A stretch of 64,000 bases of DNA from Rathayibacter sp. VKM Ac-2856 (GCF_013205055.1 NZ_JABMLF010000006.1:1-64000), one strand, 5' to 3'; counted from the stretch's first letter, positions 49,111-58,302 are shown. Numbers and translations are program-made. Notes: generated from the sequence alone by a model not told the origin.

Positions 49111-49307
49111 GGCGGGCCTCGCGGTCTCGGCTGGAGCGTCCGCGGAGCCTGTGCTCGCGCACTGATCGGCGGACACGAGTCCGATCGACGCACTCGTCCG
49201 GCCGGGACTCCCGCATCAGCGGGGGGTCCGGCCGTTCGCCGTTCCCCGGACGTGTCGGCGTGTTGCGCCGCGGGTCGCCCCAGGTCGCCCCGGGTCGGCC
49301 GGCTGCG

Positions 49308-49320
49308 TAGCGTCGGGGGA
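49308..49320 (+). promoter_or_regulatory. lysR -10 box, leaderless start
   Basis: TAGCGT (49308-49313) stands six bases before the ATG of the LysR gene, with no ribosome site between. The same TAGCGT hexamer occurs before the Cys-leader ORF at 50323. Confidence 0.6.
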
Positions 49321-50213
49321 TGCCCGAGACCCTCGACATCGTCCACCTGCGCACGCTCGTGGCGATCGCCGACTGCGGGGGCTTCGGCCGGGCGGCGGTG
49401 GCGCTGCACATCAGCCAGCCGACGGTCTCGCAGCACGTGCGCACCCTCGAGCGGCGGCTCGAGCGCACCTTCATCGAGAAGGTCGGGCGCAGGGCCCGCT
49501 TCACGCCGGCCGGCGAGCGCCTCCTCGTGCAGGCCCGGCGCATCCTCGCCGTGCATGACGACGCGCTGGAGCTGCTCGACGCGGCGAGCGAGAACCCGCT
49601 CGTCCTCGGCCTGACCGAGCCGGCCGCGGAGCAGCTGCTGCCGCGCCTGCTCGAGACGCTGCACCGCGCTTTCGACGACCGACCGCTCACCTTCACACTC
49701 GACCGCTCCACCCACCTGGCGGAGGCGGTGGCGCGCGGCGTCGTCGATCTCGCGGTCATCCTGGGCGTGGGCGGCGACCTGCCGGGCCGCCAGGTCGCGA
49801 CGCTGCCGCTCGACTGGTACTCGACACCCGGCTGGCAGCCGCCGGAGGGGGCGCCGATCCCGCTCGTCGCCTACTCCGAGCCGTGCGGGATGCGCCAGCG
49901 CGCGCTGCAGCAGCTCGGCGCCTTCGGTCACGAGGTGCGGGTGGTCGCCGAGTCGGCGGGGCTGGAGGGCGTGATCGCGGCGGCCCGCGCCGGTGTCGGA
50001 GTCGCGGTGCTGCCGACCGCGCACCGCGGCACGGTCGCCGAGGGGCTCGTCGTGCGGCACGATCTGCCGGCGCTGGGCTCGGTCAACCTCCGCTTGGTCT
50101 CCAGGCGCGGCCTGGCCCCGGACGTCGAGGACACGGCGCTCGCCGCCCTCGCCGAGGTGTTCGGGACGGTGCGGGCGAGGCCGGTCGCGGTGCCCGCGGG
50201 CGCGCGAGTGTGA
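49320..50213 (+). CDS. LysR-type regulator, likely activator of the sulfur operon
   Basis: A 297-residue LysR regulator. The N-terminal helix-turn-helix is LRTLVAIADCGGFGRAAVAL with HISQPTVSQHVRTLERRL (about 10-55). The effector domain contains VARGVVDLAVILG, PLVAYSEPCGMRQRAL and AAARAGVGVAVLPTAHRG. It lies in the same direction just before the organosulfur operon, with two palindromes typical of LysR targets in the 122-bp gap to that operon's leader. CysB/Cbl-like regulators of sulfur scavenging belong to this family, but the ligand here is not known. Confidence 0.9.
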   Translation: MPETLDIVHLRTLVAIADCGGFGRAAVALHISQPTVSQHVRTLERRLERTFIEKVGRRARFTPAGERLLVQARRILAVHDDALELLDAASENPLVLGLTEPAAEQLLPRLLETLHRAFDDRPLTFTLDRSTHLAEAVARGVVDLAVILGVGGDLPGRQVATLPLDWYSTPGWQPPEGAPIPLVAYSEPCGMRQRALQQLGAFGHEVRVVAESAGLEGVIAAARAGVGVAVLPTAHRGTVAEGLVVRHDLPALGSVNLRLVSRRGLAPDVEDTALAALAEVFGTVRARPVAVPAGARV

Positions 50214-50247
50214 CGTCCGCCGCCACCCTCCGACGCGAGGATGACGA

Positions 50248-50303
50248 ATCGTTACCAACGATCGGGATCGCCGATCGGAACGCATCCGGAATCGTCGTTG
50301 GAC
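50248..50303 (+). promoter_or_regulatory. LysR-type operator region
   Basis: ATCGTT-ACC-AACGAT (50248-50262) is a perfect palindrome containing T-N11-A. CGATCGG-GATCG-CCGATCG (50259-50277) overlaps it. CCAACG (50255-50260) recurs inverted as CGTTGG (50296-50301), at the -35. The second palindrome is centred 68 bases before the presumed transcription start at 50336, the normal distance for LysR activation. Confidence 0.65.
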
Positions 50304-50336
50304 GCCCGGAGCACCACGCCCGTAGCGTCGGAGCCA
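50298..50336 (+). promoter_or_regulatory. Promoter of the organosulfur operon
   Basis: TTGGAC (50298-50303), a 19-base spacer and TAGCGT (50323-50328) precede the ATG at 50336 by seven bases, so the first ORF is probably translated from a leaderless mRNA. The long spacer suits an activator-dependent promoter. Confidence 0.6.
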
Positions 50337-50506
50337 TGACCTTCCCGCCCGCCCTCACCGCCGCCGCGCCGCTCGGCGCGACCGGTGCAGCGAGCCGCGG
50401 GACCGCCGGCGAAGGCTCCGCCGCGCGGACGCCCGGCACTCGAATGTCCTCGGACGGGAACCCCTTCGCGCCGGTGCGCGGATGTTCCTGTCCGGTCTCC
50501 CGCTGA
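50336..50506 (+). CDS. Leader ORF with Cys-Ser-Cys near its end
   Basis: A 56-residue ORF (MTFPPALTAAAPLGATGAAS...) of low complexity. Its only two Cys are residues 50 and 52 in GCSCPVSR, four codons from the stop, and both use TGT, a rare codon in this GC-rich DNA. Position (first ORF, probably leaderless, 180 bases before the monooxygenase) recalls the actinobacterial Cys-containing upstream ORFs that attenuate sulfur genes. The peptide itself probably has no function; ribosome stalling at Cys codons would be the signal. Two Cys is a modest number, so this is a hypothesis. Confidence 0.5.
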   Translation: MTFPPALTAAAPLGATGAASRGTAGEGSAARTPGTRMSSDGNPFAPVRGCSCPVSR

Positions 50507-50685
50507 CGTCTCCGCGTCGCCCGACTCCTCCGCCCGACGGCCGGCTTCCGCTTCCGTCCCGGCCCCTGCGCGCCGCGGCCCGCCTCCGCGGCCGCCGCGC
50601 GTCACTCTCTCCGCGCCCTCCCGCGCTCCTGCGGCGTGCCCGCGCTCCTCCGGCGTGCCTGCGCCCCCTCTCGAAAGGACCTCCC

Positions 50686-51858
50686 ATGACCGTCGAGTTC
50701 ATCTCCGCGATCAACGTCAACCACTCCAACGAGGTCAACGGCCTGGCCGACCCGGCCATCGACGTCGCCTACCTGCGCCGCTACTCCCGGATCCTCGAGG
50801 ACGGCGGCTTCGACTACACGCTGGTGCCCTACGGCTCGGCCGGGCACGACCCGTTCACGATCGCCGCCGCGGTGACCCAGTACACCGAGCACCTGAAGCC
50901 GATCGTCGCGCTCCGGCCCAACACGGTCTACCCGACCGTCGCCGCGAAGGCTCTGGCCACCCTCGACCAGCTCTCGGGCGGCCGGGCCGTCGTGCACTTC
51001 ATCGCCGGCGGGAACGACCACGAGCAGGCCCGCGAGGGGGACCGGCTGAGCAAGGTCGAGCGCTACGCGCGGCAGGAGGAGTACCTCCGCATCCTCCGGA
51101 AGGTCTGGTCGGCGACCGAGCCGTTCGACTACGAGGGGGAGCACTACCGCTTCGAGGACTTCGTCTCGCGGGTGCGGCCGGTGCGCGGCACCATCCCGAT
51201 CTCGGTCGGCGGCTCGAGCGACGAGGCCTACCGCCAGGGCGGCGCGCTCGCCGACATCTTCGGCCTGTGGGGCGAGCCGCTGGCCGACACCCAGCAGCAG
51301 ATCGACCGCATCGCGGACGCGGCGCTCGCCGCGGGCCGCGCCGACACCCCGCGCACCTGGGTCACCTTCCGGCCGATCATCGCGCCGACAGAGGACCTCG
51401 CCTGGGAGAAGGCGCACCGGATCCTCGGCATCCTGCAGAGCCGCGGCGGCACGACGAACCCGCGCAAGGGCGAGAAGGGGCTCTGGGTGCAGACGCCGAG
51501 TGCCACCGGCCCGGCGAACGTCGGCTCGCAGCGCCTCCTCGACATCGCACGGCGGAAGGATCTGCACGACAGGGCGCTGTGGACGCCGACCGCGACCGCC
51601 ACCGGAGCGGCCGGCGCCTCCACCGCGCTCGTCGGCACGCCGGAGACGGTCGCCGCCGCGATCCTCGACTACGTCGACCTCGGCGCCGACCTGATCTCGA
51701 TCCGCGGCTACGACAACCTGAACGACGCGGTCGACTACGGCCGGTACGTCATCCCGCTGGTCCGCGAGGAGCTCGCGCACCGCGAGGCGACCGGGCGCCG
51801 CGGCGAGATCGTCGCGCAGCCGCCGCTCGAGGCCGAGCTCGCCGGGGCGATCGCGTGA
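50686..51858 (+). CDS. SsuD-like FMNH2-dependent monooxygenase
   Basis: A 390-residue LLM-class flavin monooxygenase with the layout of alkanesulfonate monooxygenase. It has FDYTLVPYGSAGHDPFTIAA, TEHLKPIVALRPNTVYPTVA, the ATLDQLSGGRAVVHFIAGGN block, a GDRLSKVERYARQEEYLRIL helix and ISVGGSSDEAYRQGG, and is close to SsuD length. Enzymes of this group cleave C-S bonds of sulfonates or oxidise sulfones with reduced flavin from a partner reductase; one is encoded at 62.9 kb. GAAAGGA lies seven bases before ATG 50686. Its stop overlaps the next GTG. It is the first structural gene of the operon. Confidence 0.85.
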   Translation: MTVEFISAINVNHSNEVNGLADPAIDVAYLRRYSRILEDGGFDYTLVPYGSAGHDPFTIAAAVTQYTEHLKPIVALRPNTVYPTVAAKALATLDQLSGGRAVVHFIAGGNDHEQAREGDRLSKVERYARQEEYLRILRKVWSATEPFDYEGEHYRFEDFVSRVRPVRGTIPISVGGSSDEAYRQGGALADIFGLWGEPLADTQQQIDRIADAALAAGRADTPRTWVTFRPIIAPTEDLAWEKAHRILGILQSRGGTTNPRKGEKGLWVQTPSATGPANVGSQRLLDIARRKDLHDRALWTPTATATGAAGASTALVGTPETVAAAILDYVDLGADLISIRGYDNLNDAVDYGRYVIPLVREELAHREATGRRGEIVAQPPLEAELAGAIA

Positions 51859-53039
51859 CGCTGCTCACGCGACCCGCCGCCGCGGTCGTCCCCGCGCCCG
51901 ACCTCTCGGACCGCGCGCTCGCCCGGGTCACCGCCCGCCTCGCCGAGACGGCCGAGCACTACGACCGCACCGCCGAGTTCCCCTGGCGCGGGATCCAGGC
52001 CGTGCACGAGGCGGGACTGCTCTCCCTCGGAGTCGGCACGCGCTACGGCGGCACGCCCGCCTCCACCGTCGACCTCGTCCGCGTCTTCGGCGCGCTCGGC
52101 GAGGGCGACCCGGCGGTCGCGCTGATCTCGGCGATGACCGTGCTGCAGCACGCCGCACAGGACCGCGCCGCGCTCTGGCCCGAGGAGCTCTACCGCTCGG
52201 TGCTCGCCGACTCCGCCGAGCGCCCCGTGCTGCTCAACGCGGTGCGCGCCGAGCCCGAGTGGGGCGCTCCGGCCCGGGGCGGCTTGCCCGCCACGACGAT
52301 CCGCCGCGACGGCGACGGGTGGCTGCTCGAGGGCCGCAAGGGGTTCGCCACCGGCTCGGAGGGGCTCGCGTACCACCTGGTCTGGGCGGTCGACGAGCGG
52401 GGGCCGTCGGGCGAGCCCGAGCTCGCGCACGCGATCGTGCCCGGCGACGCCCCTGGCGTCCGGATCGAGCGGTCCTGGGACCACCTGGGCCAGCGGGCCT
52501 CGAGCACGCACGACGTGGTCTACGAGCGGGTCCGCCTGCCGCTCGGGCACTTCCGAGGCACGCCCCGCTCGCAGCTCGTGCCCGAGGCCGGGGCGGCCGG
52601 CGGCTTCGGCCTCGCCGTCGCTGCCCTCTACGTCGGCGTCGGGCGGGCGGCGCAGAGCTTCTTCGTCCGCTTCGCGAACGACCGCGTGCCCACCTCGCTC
52701 GGCCGGCCGATCGCGACGACGGAGCGGATCCGCTCGGTCGCCGGCGAGATCCAGGCGCAGCTGGTGCAGGCCGAGGAGGTGCTGCTCGCACTGGCCGCGC
52801 GGGTGGACGCGGACGACCCTCGCGCCGCCGAGCGCCTCGTCGTCGGCAAGCTGCTCGCCACCCGCTCGGCCGTCACCGCGGTCGAGACGGCCGTCGCCGC
52901 GCTCGGCAACCCCGGCCTCACCCGGCACCACCCGCTCGAGCGGCATCTCCGCGACGTCCTCGCCTCCCGGGTGCACCCGCCGCAGGACGACGCCGCCCTC
53001 CTGATCGCCGGCACGCGCTCGCTCGCCGCCGCCCTCTGA
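51855..53039 (+). CDS. Acyl-CoA-dehydrogenase-fold flavoprotein, SfnB/DszC-like
   Basis: A 394-residue protein of the acyl-CoA dehydrogenase fold: FPWRGIQAVHEAGLLSLGVG, DLVRVFGALGEGDPAVALIS, WLLEGRKGFATGSEGLAYHL and ERSWDHLGQRASSTHDVVYE. The catalytic Glu region of true dehydrogenases is not evident. Beside an SsuD-like enzyme and a flavin reductase, the flavin-monooxygenase branch (SfnB, DszC, DmoB-like) that oxidises organosulfur substrates is the likely class. The GTG overlaps the upstream stop (GTGA). Fatty-acid oxidation is unlikely because no CoA or thiolase genes are near. Confidence 0.78.
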   Translation: MTLLTRPAAAVVPAPDLSDRALARVTARLAETAEHYDRTAEFPWRGIQAVHEAGLLSLGVGTRYGGTPASTVDLVRVFGALGEGDPAVALISAMTVLQHAAQDRAALWPEELYRSVLADSAERPVLLNAVRAEPEWGAPARGGLPATTIRRDGDGWLLEGRKGFATGSEGLAYHLVWAVDERGPSGEPELAHAIVPGDAPGVRIERSWDHLGQRASSTHDVVYERVRLPLGHFRGTPRSQLVPEAGAAGGFGLAVAALYVGVGRAAQSFFVRFANDRVPTSLGRPIATTERIRSVAGEIQAQLVQAEEVLLALAARVDADDPRAAERLVVGKLLATRSAVTAVETAVAALGNPGLTRHHPLERHLRDVLASRVHPPQDDAALLIAGTRSLAAAL

Positions 53040-53079
53040 CACCGTGCACTTCGACTTCTCTTCACGGGAGACCACAGCC

Positions 53080-54753
53080 ATGACGTTCCACCGCTCACGC
53101 CCCCTCCGACGATCGGGCACCGCCACCGCCGCGCTCGCCCTCGCCTCCGCGCTGGCCCTCTCCGCCTGCTCGGGTGCCTCGGGCGCGGGCACGGCCGCCG
53201 ACGACGCGACCCCGGTCGACGGCGGCCGGCTCTCGCTCGCCTTCTTCCCCGACAACGCCGCGTTCTCCTGCGTCGACCCGTTCCAGACCTACTGGATCGA
53301 GCACCGCACCGTGATCCGCAACGTCGCCGACTCGCTGACCGACCAGGACCCGGAGACCGGCGAGATCCAGCCCTGGCTCGCGACCGAGTGGAGCGTCAAC
53401 GACGCGGGCACCGAGTACACCTTCGACCTGCGCACCGACGTCACCTTCTCGGACGGCACGCCCTTCACCGCGGAGAGCGTGAAGACCTCCTTCGACAACG
53501 ACGAGGCGACCCTCGCGGAGCTGCCCTCGGCCTACGGAGGCGTCTACCTCGCCGGCTACTCGGGCACGGAGGTCGTGGACGCCGACACCGTGAAGGTCGT
53601 CTTCTCCACGCCGAACGCCGCGTTCCTGCAGGGCACCTCGACCACCAACCTCGCGATCCTCGCCGCCTCCTCCTACGAGAAGACGCCCGAGGAGCGCTGC
53701 CTCGGCGGGATCGTCGGCTCCGGCCCGTTCACGCTGACCGGCTACACGCCCGGCACCGGCATCACGCTGGACAGGCGTTCGGGCTACGCCTGGGGCTCGG
53801 CCCTCCGCGAGAACACGGGGGAGGCGCACCTCGACGGGATCGACATCAGCTACGTCGCGGAGGACAGCGTCCGCGTCGGACAGCTGACCAGCGACGAGAT
53901 CGACATCGCCTGGCCGCGGAACCCGATCTCGGAGAACGACCAGGCCGTGATCACCGGCTCCGGCGACACCGTCGAGAGGCGCTCGCTGCCGGGCCCGGCG
54001 AGCAACTACTACCCGAATGTCGCCGAGGGGAGGATCCTCTCGGACGAGAGGGTGCGGCAGGCCGTGCAGAAGGCGATCGACCGCGAGACCTACGCCACGA
54101 CGGTCTTCGGCGCCGACTACCCGGCCGCGACCAGCATCTACGACACGACCACGCCCTTCTACACGGACGAGTCCTCGAAGCTCGCCTTCGACGCCGAGGG
54201 CGCGAGCGAGCTGCTGGACGAGGCGGGCTGGGAGCTCGGCGACGACGGCTACCGCTCGAAGGACGGCCGGCGGCTGACGCTGTCGGTGCCGATCGTCACC
54301 CAGTTCGGTGCCGGCGATCAGCTGATCCAGGACCAGCTGAAGCAGGTCGGCATCGAGCTCGAGCTGAACGTGATCACCAACGCCCAGCGCGCCGACGTGC
54401 TGAACAGCGGCGACTACGACCTGATCTCGACCTACTACACGCGGGCCGATCCGGGAGTGATCCAGTGGATCATCGACTCCCGGTACGCCGGCTCGAAGGC
54501 GCAGGCGACGAACGGTCTCGACGCCGAGCAGGCCGCGACGGTGCAGGCCCTGCTCGACCAGGGCGTGCAGACGGTCGACACCGCGGCCCGCGCCGAGGTC
54601 TACGCCGAGCTGCAGGACTACCTGATCGACGACGCGCTGGTCTTCCCGTTCGCCGAGCGGGTGCAGCTGGCGGGCGTCTCGTCGGCGGTGCACGGCTTCC
54701 GCTTCACCTCGGAGGCGTTCGGCGACTTCGCCGACACCTGGATCCAGCCGTGA
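53080..54753 (+). CDS. ABC substrate-binding lipoprotein (family 5)
   Basis: A 557-residue solute-binding protein of the DppA/OppA/NikA family. The signal ATAALALASALALSACSGAS gives a lipobox with Cys near residue 27. The mature protein has IQPWLATEWSVNDAGTEYTF, LRTDVTFSDGTPFTAESVKT, GSGPFTLTGYTPGTGITL and the C-terminal DYLIDDALVFPFAERVQLAG. It captures the imported compound at the cell surface. The ATG at 53080 has ACGGGAG upstream. Coupling to the permease gene by a GTGA overlap makes it part of one importer. The ligand is unknown; sulfur-containing peptides or opine-like compounds are candidates. Confidence 0.9.
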   Translation: MTFHRSRPLRRSGTATAALALASALALSACSGASGAGTAADDATPVDGGRLSLAFFPDNAAFSCVDPFQTYWIEHRTVIRNVADSLTDQDPETGEIQPWLATEWSVNDAGTEYTFDLRTDVTFSDGTPFTAESVKTSFDNDEATLAELPSAYGGVYLAGYSGTEVVDADTVKVVFSTPNAAFLQGTSTTNLAILAASSYEKTPEERCLGGIVGSGPFTLTGYTPGTGITLDRRSGYAWGSALRENTGEAHLDGIDISYVAEDSVRVGQLTSDEIDIAWPRNPISENDQAVITGSGDTVERRSLPGPASNYYPNVAEGRILSDERVRQAVQKAIDRETYATTVFGADYPAATSIYDTTTPFYTDESSKLAFDAEGASELLDEAGWELGDDGYRSKDGRRLTLSVPIVTQFGAGDQLIQDQLKQVGIELELNVITNAQRADVLNSGDYDLISTYYTRADPGVIQWIIDSRYAGSKAQATNGLDAEQAATVQALLDQGVQTVDTAARAEVYAELQDYLIDDALVFPFAERVQLAGVSSAVHGFRFTSEAFGDFADTWIQP

Positions 54754-55793
54754 CTGCGCTCGGCTCGGTGTCGGCCCCGGCAACGGCACCGGGGACGGCA
54801 CCGGGGAGGCCGGGCACCCGCTCGGCCCCCTCGGGCCTCGGCCGCTACCTGCTCGGCCGGCTCGGCCAGGCGGTGCTGGTGCTCTGGGCCGCCTACACGG
54901 TGACCTTCGCGGTGCTCTGGCTGCTGCCGAGCGATCCGCTGGCGCTCCTGCTGTCGGCCAACAACGTCGAGGTGGACTCGCTCACCTCGCAGCAGCTCGC
55001 CGAGGCTCAGGCGCGCTACGGCCTGGACCAGCCGGTCTGGCAGCAGTACGCGACCATGCTCGGCGACGCGCTGCGGGGCGACTTCGGCACCTCGATCACC
55101 AAGGGGATCCCGGTCACCGACCTGATCGCCGAGAAGCTGCCCGGCACCCTGCAGCTCAGCGCCCTGGCGATCGGCCTCGCGCTGATCGGCGGCACCGTGC
55201 TCGCCTACCTCGCCGCGTACGTCCGCTGGGCGCCGCTGAAGACGGTGCTCGGCCGGCTGCCCTCCGCGGGCGTGGCGTTCCCCGGCTTCTGGATCGGCCT
55301 GCTGCTCATCCAGCTCTTCGCCTTCTCGCTGCACCTGCTGCCCTCCACCGGCAGCGCGACCCCGGCCAGCCTGATCCTGCCGGCGGTCACCATGGCGATC
55401 CCGACCTCGGCGATGCTCGCCCAGGTGCTGATCCGCAGCTTCGCCGATGTCGAGGCGGAGGCGTACATCACCACGGCCCGCGCCAAGGGCCTCTCCCGCG
55501 GCGCGGTGCAGTGGCGGCACGCCTTCCGCAACGCCTCGCTGCCGACGCTGACGATCCTCGGGATCCTGGCCGGCAACACCGTGACGGGAGCGATCGTCGC
55601 CGAGACGATCTTCGCCCGGCAGGGGATCGGCACGCTCGCGCAGGAGTCGGTGCTCACCCAGGACGTGCCGGTCGTCCAGGCGATCGTCGTGCTGGCCGCC
55701 GTCGTGTTCGTCGGCATCAACCTCCTGGTCGACCTGCTCTACCCCCTCCTCGATCCGCGCATCACCTCGACACCGAAGGCGAGCCGACCATGA
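54750..55793 (+). CDS. ABC permease, DppB type
   Basis: A 347-residue permease of six membrane segments. A Pro/Gly/Ala-rich N-terminal tail of about 25 residues precedes LLGRLGQAVLVLWAAYTVTF, then YGLDQPVWQQYATMLGDALR and the family EAA loop AYITTARAKGLSRGAVQWRH, and VAETIFARQGIGTLAQESVL. It pairs with the DppC-type protein that follows. The GTG overlaps the binding-protein stop. Confidence 0.9.
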   Translation: MTALGSVSAPATAPGTAPGRPGTRSAPSGLGRYLLGRLGQAVLVLWAAYTVTFAVLWLLPSDPLALLLSANNVEVDSLTSQQLAEAQARYGLDQPVWQQYATMLGDALRGDFGTSITKGIPVTDLIAEKLPGTLQLSALAIGLALIGGTVLAYLAAYVRWAPLKTVLGRLPSAGVAFPGFWIGLLLIQLFAFSLHLLPSTGSATPASLILPAVTMAIPTSAMLAQVLIRSFADVEAEAYITTARAKGLSRGAVQWRHAFRNASLPTLTILGILAGNTVTGAIVAETIFARQGIGTLAQESVLTQDVPVVQAIVVLAAVVFVGINLLVDLLYPLLDPRITSTPKASRP

Positions 55794-56686
55794 CTCTCGA
55801 ACTCACCCGGCCCGAGGCGCTCGTCGTCCCCGAGCCGCTCACCCGCGCGGCGCACGGCCGAGGCGCCCGCCGCGTGCGGATCCTCCGCCTGCTGCTGCGC
55901 CGCCCGGGCTTCGTCCTGGCGCTGATCTTCGTGCTCTTCGTCCTGGTCTCGGCGATCGCTCCCGCGCTCTTCACCGGCGTCGACCCCACGGCGACCGCGC
56001 CGGCCGACAAGCTGCAGGCGCCGAGCCTCGTGCACCTCTTCGGTACCGACGAGCTGGGCCGCGACCTCTTCGCGCGGGTCCTGCACGGCGGGGCGCTGAC
56101 GGTGCAGGCGACGGTGATCGCCCTCGCGATCGCCCTGGTCGGCGGGCTGACGCTCGGCGTGGTCTCCGGGTCCGCGGGCGGAGTGGTGGACGCGGTGATC
56201 ATGCGCGTGGTGGACGTGCTGCTCGCGATCCCCGGGCTGCTGCTCGCCCTGGCGATCGTGACCGCGATCGGCTTCGGCACGCTGCCGGTGGCGCTCGCCG
56301 TGGGCATCGGCATCCTGCCCGGCTTCGCGCGCACCACCCGCGCCGAGGTGCTCCGGGTGCGCACGCTGCCCTACGTCGAGGCCGCGCGCACCGGAGGGGC
56401 GAGCCGGCTGCGCGTGCTCGTGCGGCACGTGCTGCCCAACTCCTGGGGGCCGGTCGCCGTGCTGGCCGTGCTCGATCTCGGCACCGCGATCATCGCGATC
56501 GCCGCGCTGAGCTTCCTCGGCTTCGGCGCCGCGCCGCCCGCGGCGGAGTGGGGGACGCTGATCTCCAGCGGCCGCAACCACCTCGTCACCAGCCCGTGGC
56601 TCTCACTGCTGCCGGGGCTCTTCGTCGGGCTGCTCGTCTTCGCGCTCAACCACGTGGCCAAGAGCCTCGAGGAGGTGCAGCGATGA
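55790..56686 (+). CDS. ABC permease, DppC type
   Basis: A 298-residue permease: first segment FVLALIFVLFVLVSAIAPAL, the typical FGTDELGRDLFARVLHGG after it, and the EAA loop PYVEAARTGGASRLRVLVRH with VLPNSWGPVAVLAVLDLG. The ATG overlaps the previous stop (ATGA), and its own stop overlaps the ATPase ATG. It forms the channel with the DppB-type permease. Confidence 0.9.
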   Translation: MTLELTRPEALVVPEPLTRAAHGRGARRVRILRLLLRRPGFVLALIFVLFVLVSAIAPALFTGVDPTATAPADKLQAPSLVHLFGTDELGRDLFARVLHGGALTVQATVIALAIALVGGLTLGVVSGSAGGVVDAVIMRVVDVLLAIPGLLLALAIVTAIGFGTLPVALAVGIGILPGFARTTRAEVLRVRTLPYVEAARTGGASRLRVLVRHVLPNSWGPVAVLAVLDLGTAIIAIAALSFLGFGAAPPAAEWGTLISSGRNHLVTSPWLSLLPGLFVGLLVFALNHVAKSLEEVQR

Positions 56687-58302
56687 GCGCGGCCGCCGTC
56701 GCCTCGGCCCCGGGTCCGCTCGTGCGGCTCGACCGCCTCAGCGTCGCCTACGGCGACCGCACCGTCGTCCACGAGGTCTCGCTCGAGATCGCGGCCGGCG
56801 AGATCGTCGCCGTGGTCGGCGAGTCCGGCTCGGGCAAGTCGACGACCGCGAACGCCGTGCTCGGCCTGCTGCCCTCCGGCGGCCGGATCACCGGCGGCAC
56901 GATCGCGCTCGCCGGCGAGGACGTGACGCAGGCCGCCGAGAAGCGGCTCCGGCATCTGCGCGGCCGGTTCGTCGGCCTCGTCCCGCAGGACCCGATGGTC
57001 GGGCTCAACCCGACTCTGCGCATCGGCGCCCAGGTGGCGGAGGCGGTGCGCCTGCGCGGCGTCGACCGCCGCTCCGTCGACGCCGAGGTGCTCGAGGCGC
57101 TGCGCCAGTCGGGCATCGACGATCCGGAGCTGCGCGCCCGGCAGTACCCGCACGAGCTGTCCGGCGGGCTGCGCCAGCGGGCGCTGATCGCGATCGCGCT
57201 GGCCGGGCGCCCGCGGCTGATCATCGCCGACGAGCCGACCTCGGCCCTCGACGTCACGGTGCAGAAGCGCCTGCTCGACCACCTGCAGTCGCTCGTCCGC
57301 GAGCAGGGCATCGCGCTGCTGATCATCACCCACGACCTCGCCGTCGCCGCCGACCGGGCCGACCGCGTCCTCGTGCTGCGGGAGGGCCGGGTGGTGGAGC
57401 AGGGTCCGCCTGCGCAGCTCCTGGTCGCGCCGAGGGAGGAGTACACCCGCGAGCTGCTCGCGGCGGCGCCGGGACTCGGCGGCGAGCTCGTGCCGCGCTT
57501 CGAGCAGGTCGAGCCGGCTCCGGAGATCGTCCGGGTCGAGAGCGTGGTGAAGGACTTCGCGCTGCCGGGCCGCCGCCCGCCGTTCCGGGCGCTCGACGAC
57601 GTCTCGTTCTCGATCCGCGCGGGGCAGACCCTCGCGCTGGTCGGGGAGTCGGGCTCGGGCAAGACGACCGCGCTGCGGATAGCCCTCGGCCTCGAGCGGG
57701 CGTCGAGCGGCCGGGTGCTCGTGGAGGGGGCGGACCTCACCGCGGCGAGCGACCGGCAGTGGCGGCCGCTGCGTCGGCGTATCCAGCTAGTGCAGCAGAA
57801 CCCGTTCGCCGCGCTCGACCCGCGCTTCACGGTGCTGGAGTCGGTCGTCGAGCCGCTGGTCTCGTTCCGGATCGGCGACCGCGCCTCGCGGCTGGAGCGC
57901 GCCCGCGAGCTGCTCGACCGGGTCGGGCTGCCCGCCTCCTTCCTCTCCCGGCTGCCGGCGGAGCTCTCCGGCGGTCAGCGCCAGCGGGTCGCGATCGCCC
58001 GCGCGCTCGCCCTCGGCCCGGATCTCGTACTCCTGGACGAGCCGGTCTCGGCGCTGGACGTGTCGGTGCAGGCGCAGATCCTCGAGCTGCTGGTCGAGCT
58101 GCAGCGCGACCTCGGCGTCGCCTACCTCTTCGTCTCGCACGACCTCGCCGTCATCGCCGAGGTCTCCCACGAGGTCGTCGTCCTCGACCGCGGGCGGGTG
58201 CAGGAGGCGGGGCCCACCGCCCGCGTCTTCGGCTCGCCCGCGGCGGAGTACACCCGCACCCTGCTCGCGGCGATCCCCGGCCGAGCGGCGGTGCGCCCAT
58301 GA
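56683..58302 (+). CDS. Fused double ABC ATPase, GsiA type
   Basis: A 539-residue protein with two complete nucleotide-binding domains. The first (about 8-265) has GESGSGKST, LSGGLRQRALIAIAL and LIIADEPTSALD; the second (about 285-535) has GESGSGKTT, LSGGQRQRVAIARAL and LVLLDEPVSALD. The DppD and DppF halves are fused as in GsiA of the glutathione importer and many actinobacterial peptide importers. It powers the two permeases just upstream. Overlaps of 4 bp at both ends keep it in the operon. Confidence 0.93.
   Translation: MSAAAVASAPGPLVRLDRLSVAYGDRTVVHEVSLEIAAGEIVAVVGESGSGKSTTANAVLGLLPSGGRITGGTIALAGEDVTQAAEKRLRHLRGRFVGLVPQDPMVGLNPTLRIGAQVAEAVRLRGVDRRSVDAEVLEALRQSGIDDPELRARQYPHELSGGLRQRALIAIALAGRPRLIIADEPTSALDVTVQKRLLDHLQSLVREQGIALLIITHDLAVAADRADRVLVLREGRVVEQGPPAQLLVAPREEYTRELLAAAPGLGGELVPRFEQVEPAPEIVRVESVVKDFALPGRRPPFRALDDVSFSIRAGQTLALVGESGSGKTTALRIALGLERASSGRVLVEGADLTAASDRQWRPLRRRIQLVQQNPFAALDPRFTVLESVVEPLVSFRIGDRASRLERARELLDRVGLPASFLSRLPAELSGGQRQRVAIARALALGPDLVLLDEPVSALDVSVQAQILELLVELQRDLGVAYLFVSHDLAVIAEVSHEVVVLDRGRVQEAGPTARVFGSPAAEYTRTLLAAIPGRAAVRP

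Noticed and set aside
51855-53039. Fatty-acid beta-oxidation acyl-CoA dehydrogenase
   Set aside because: Neighbours are a flavin monooxygenase, importer and sulfurtransferase, and no CoA-dependent enzymes are present.
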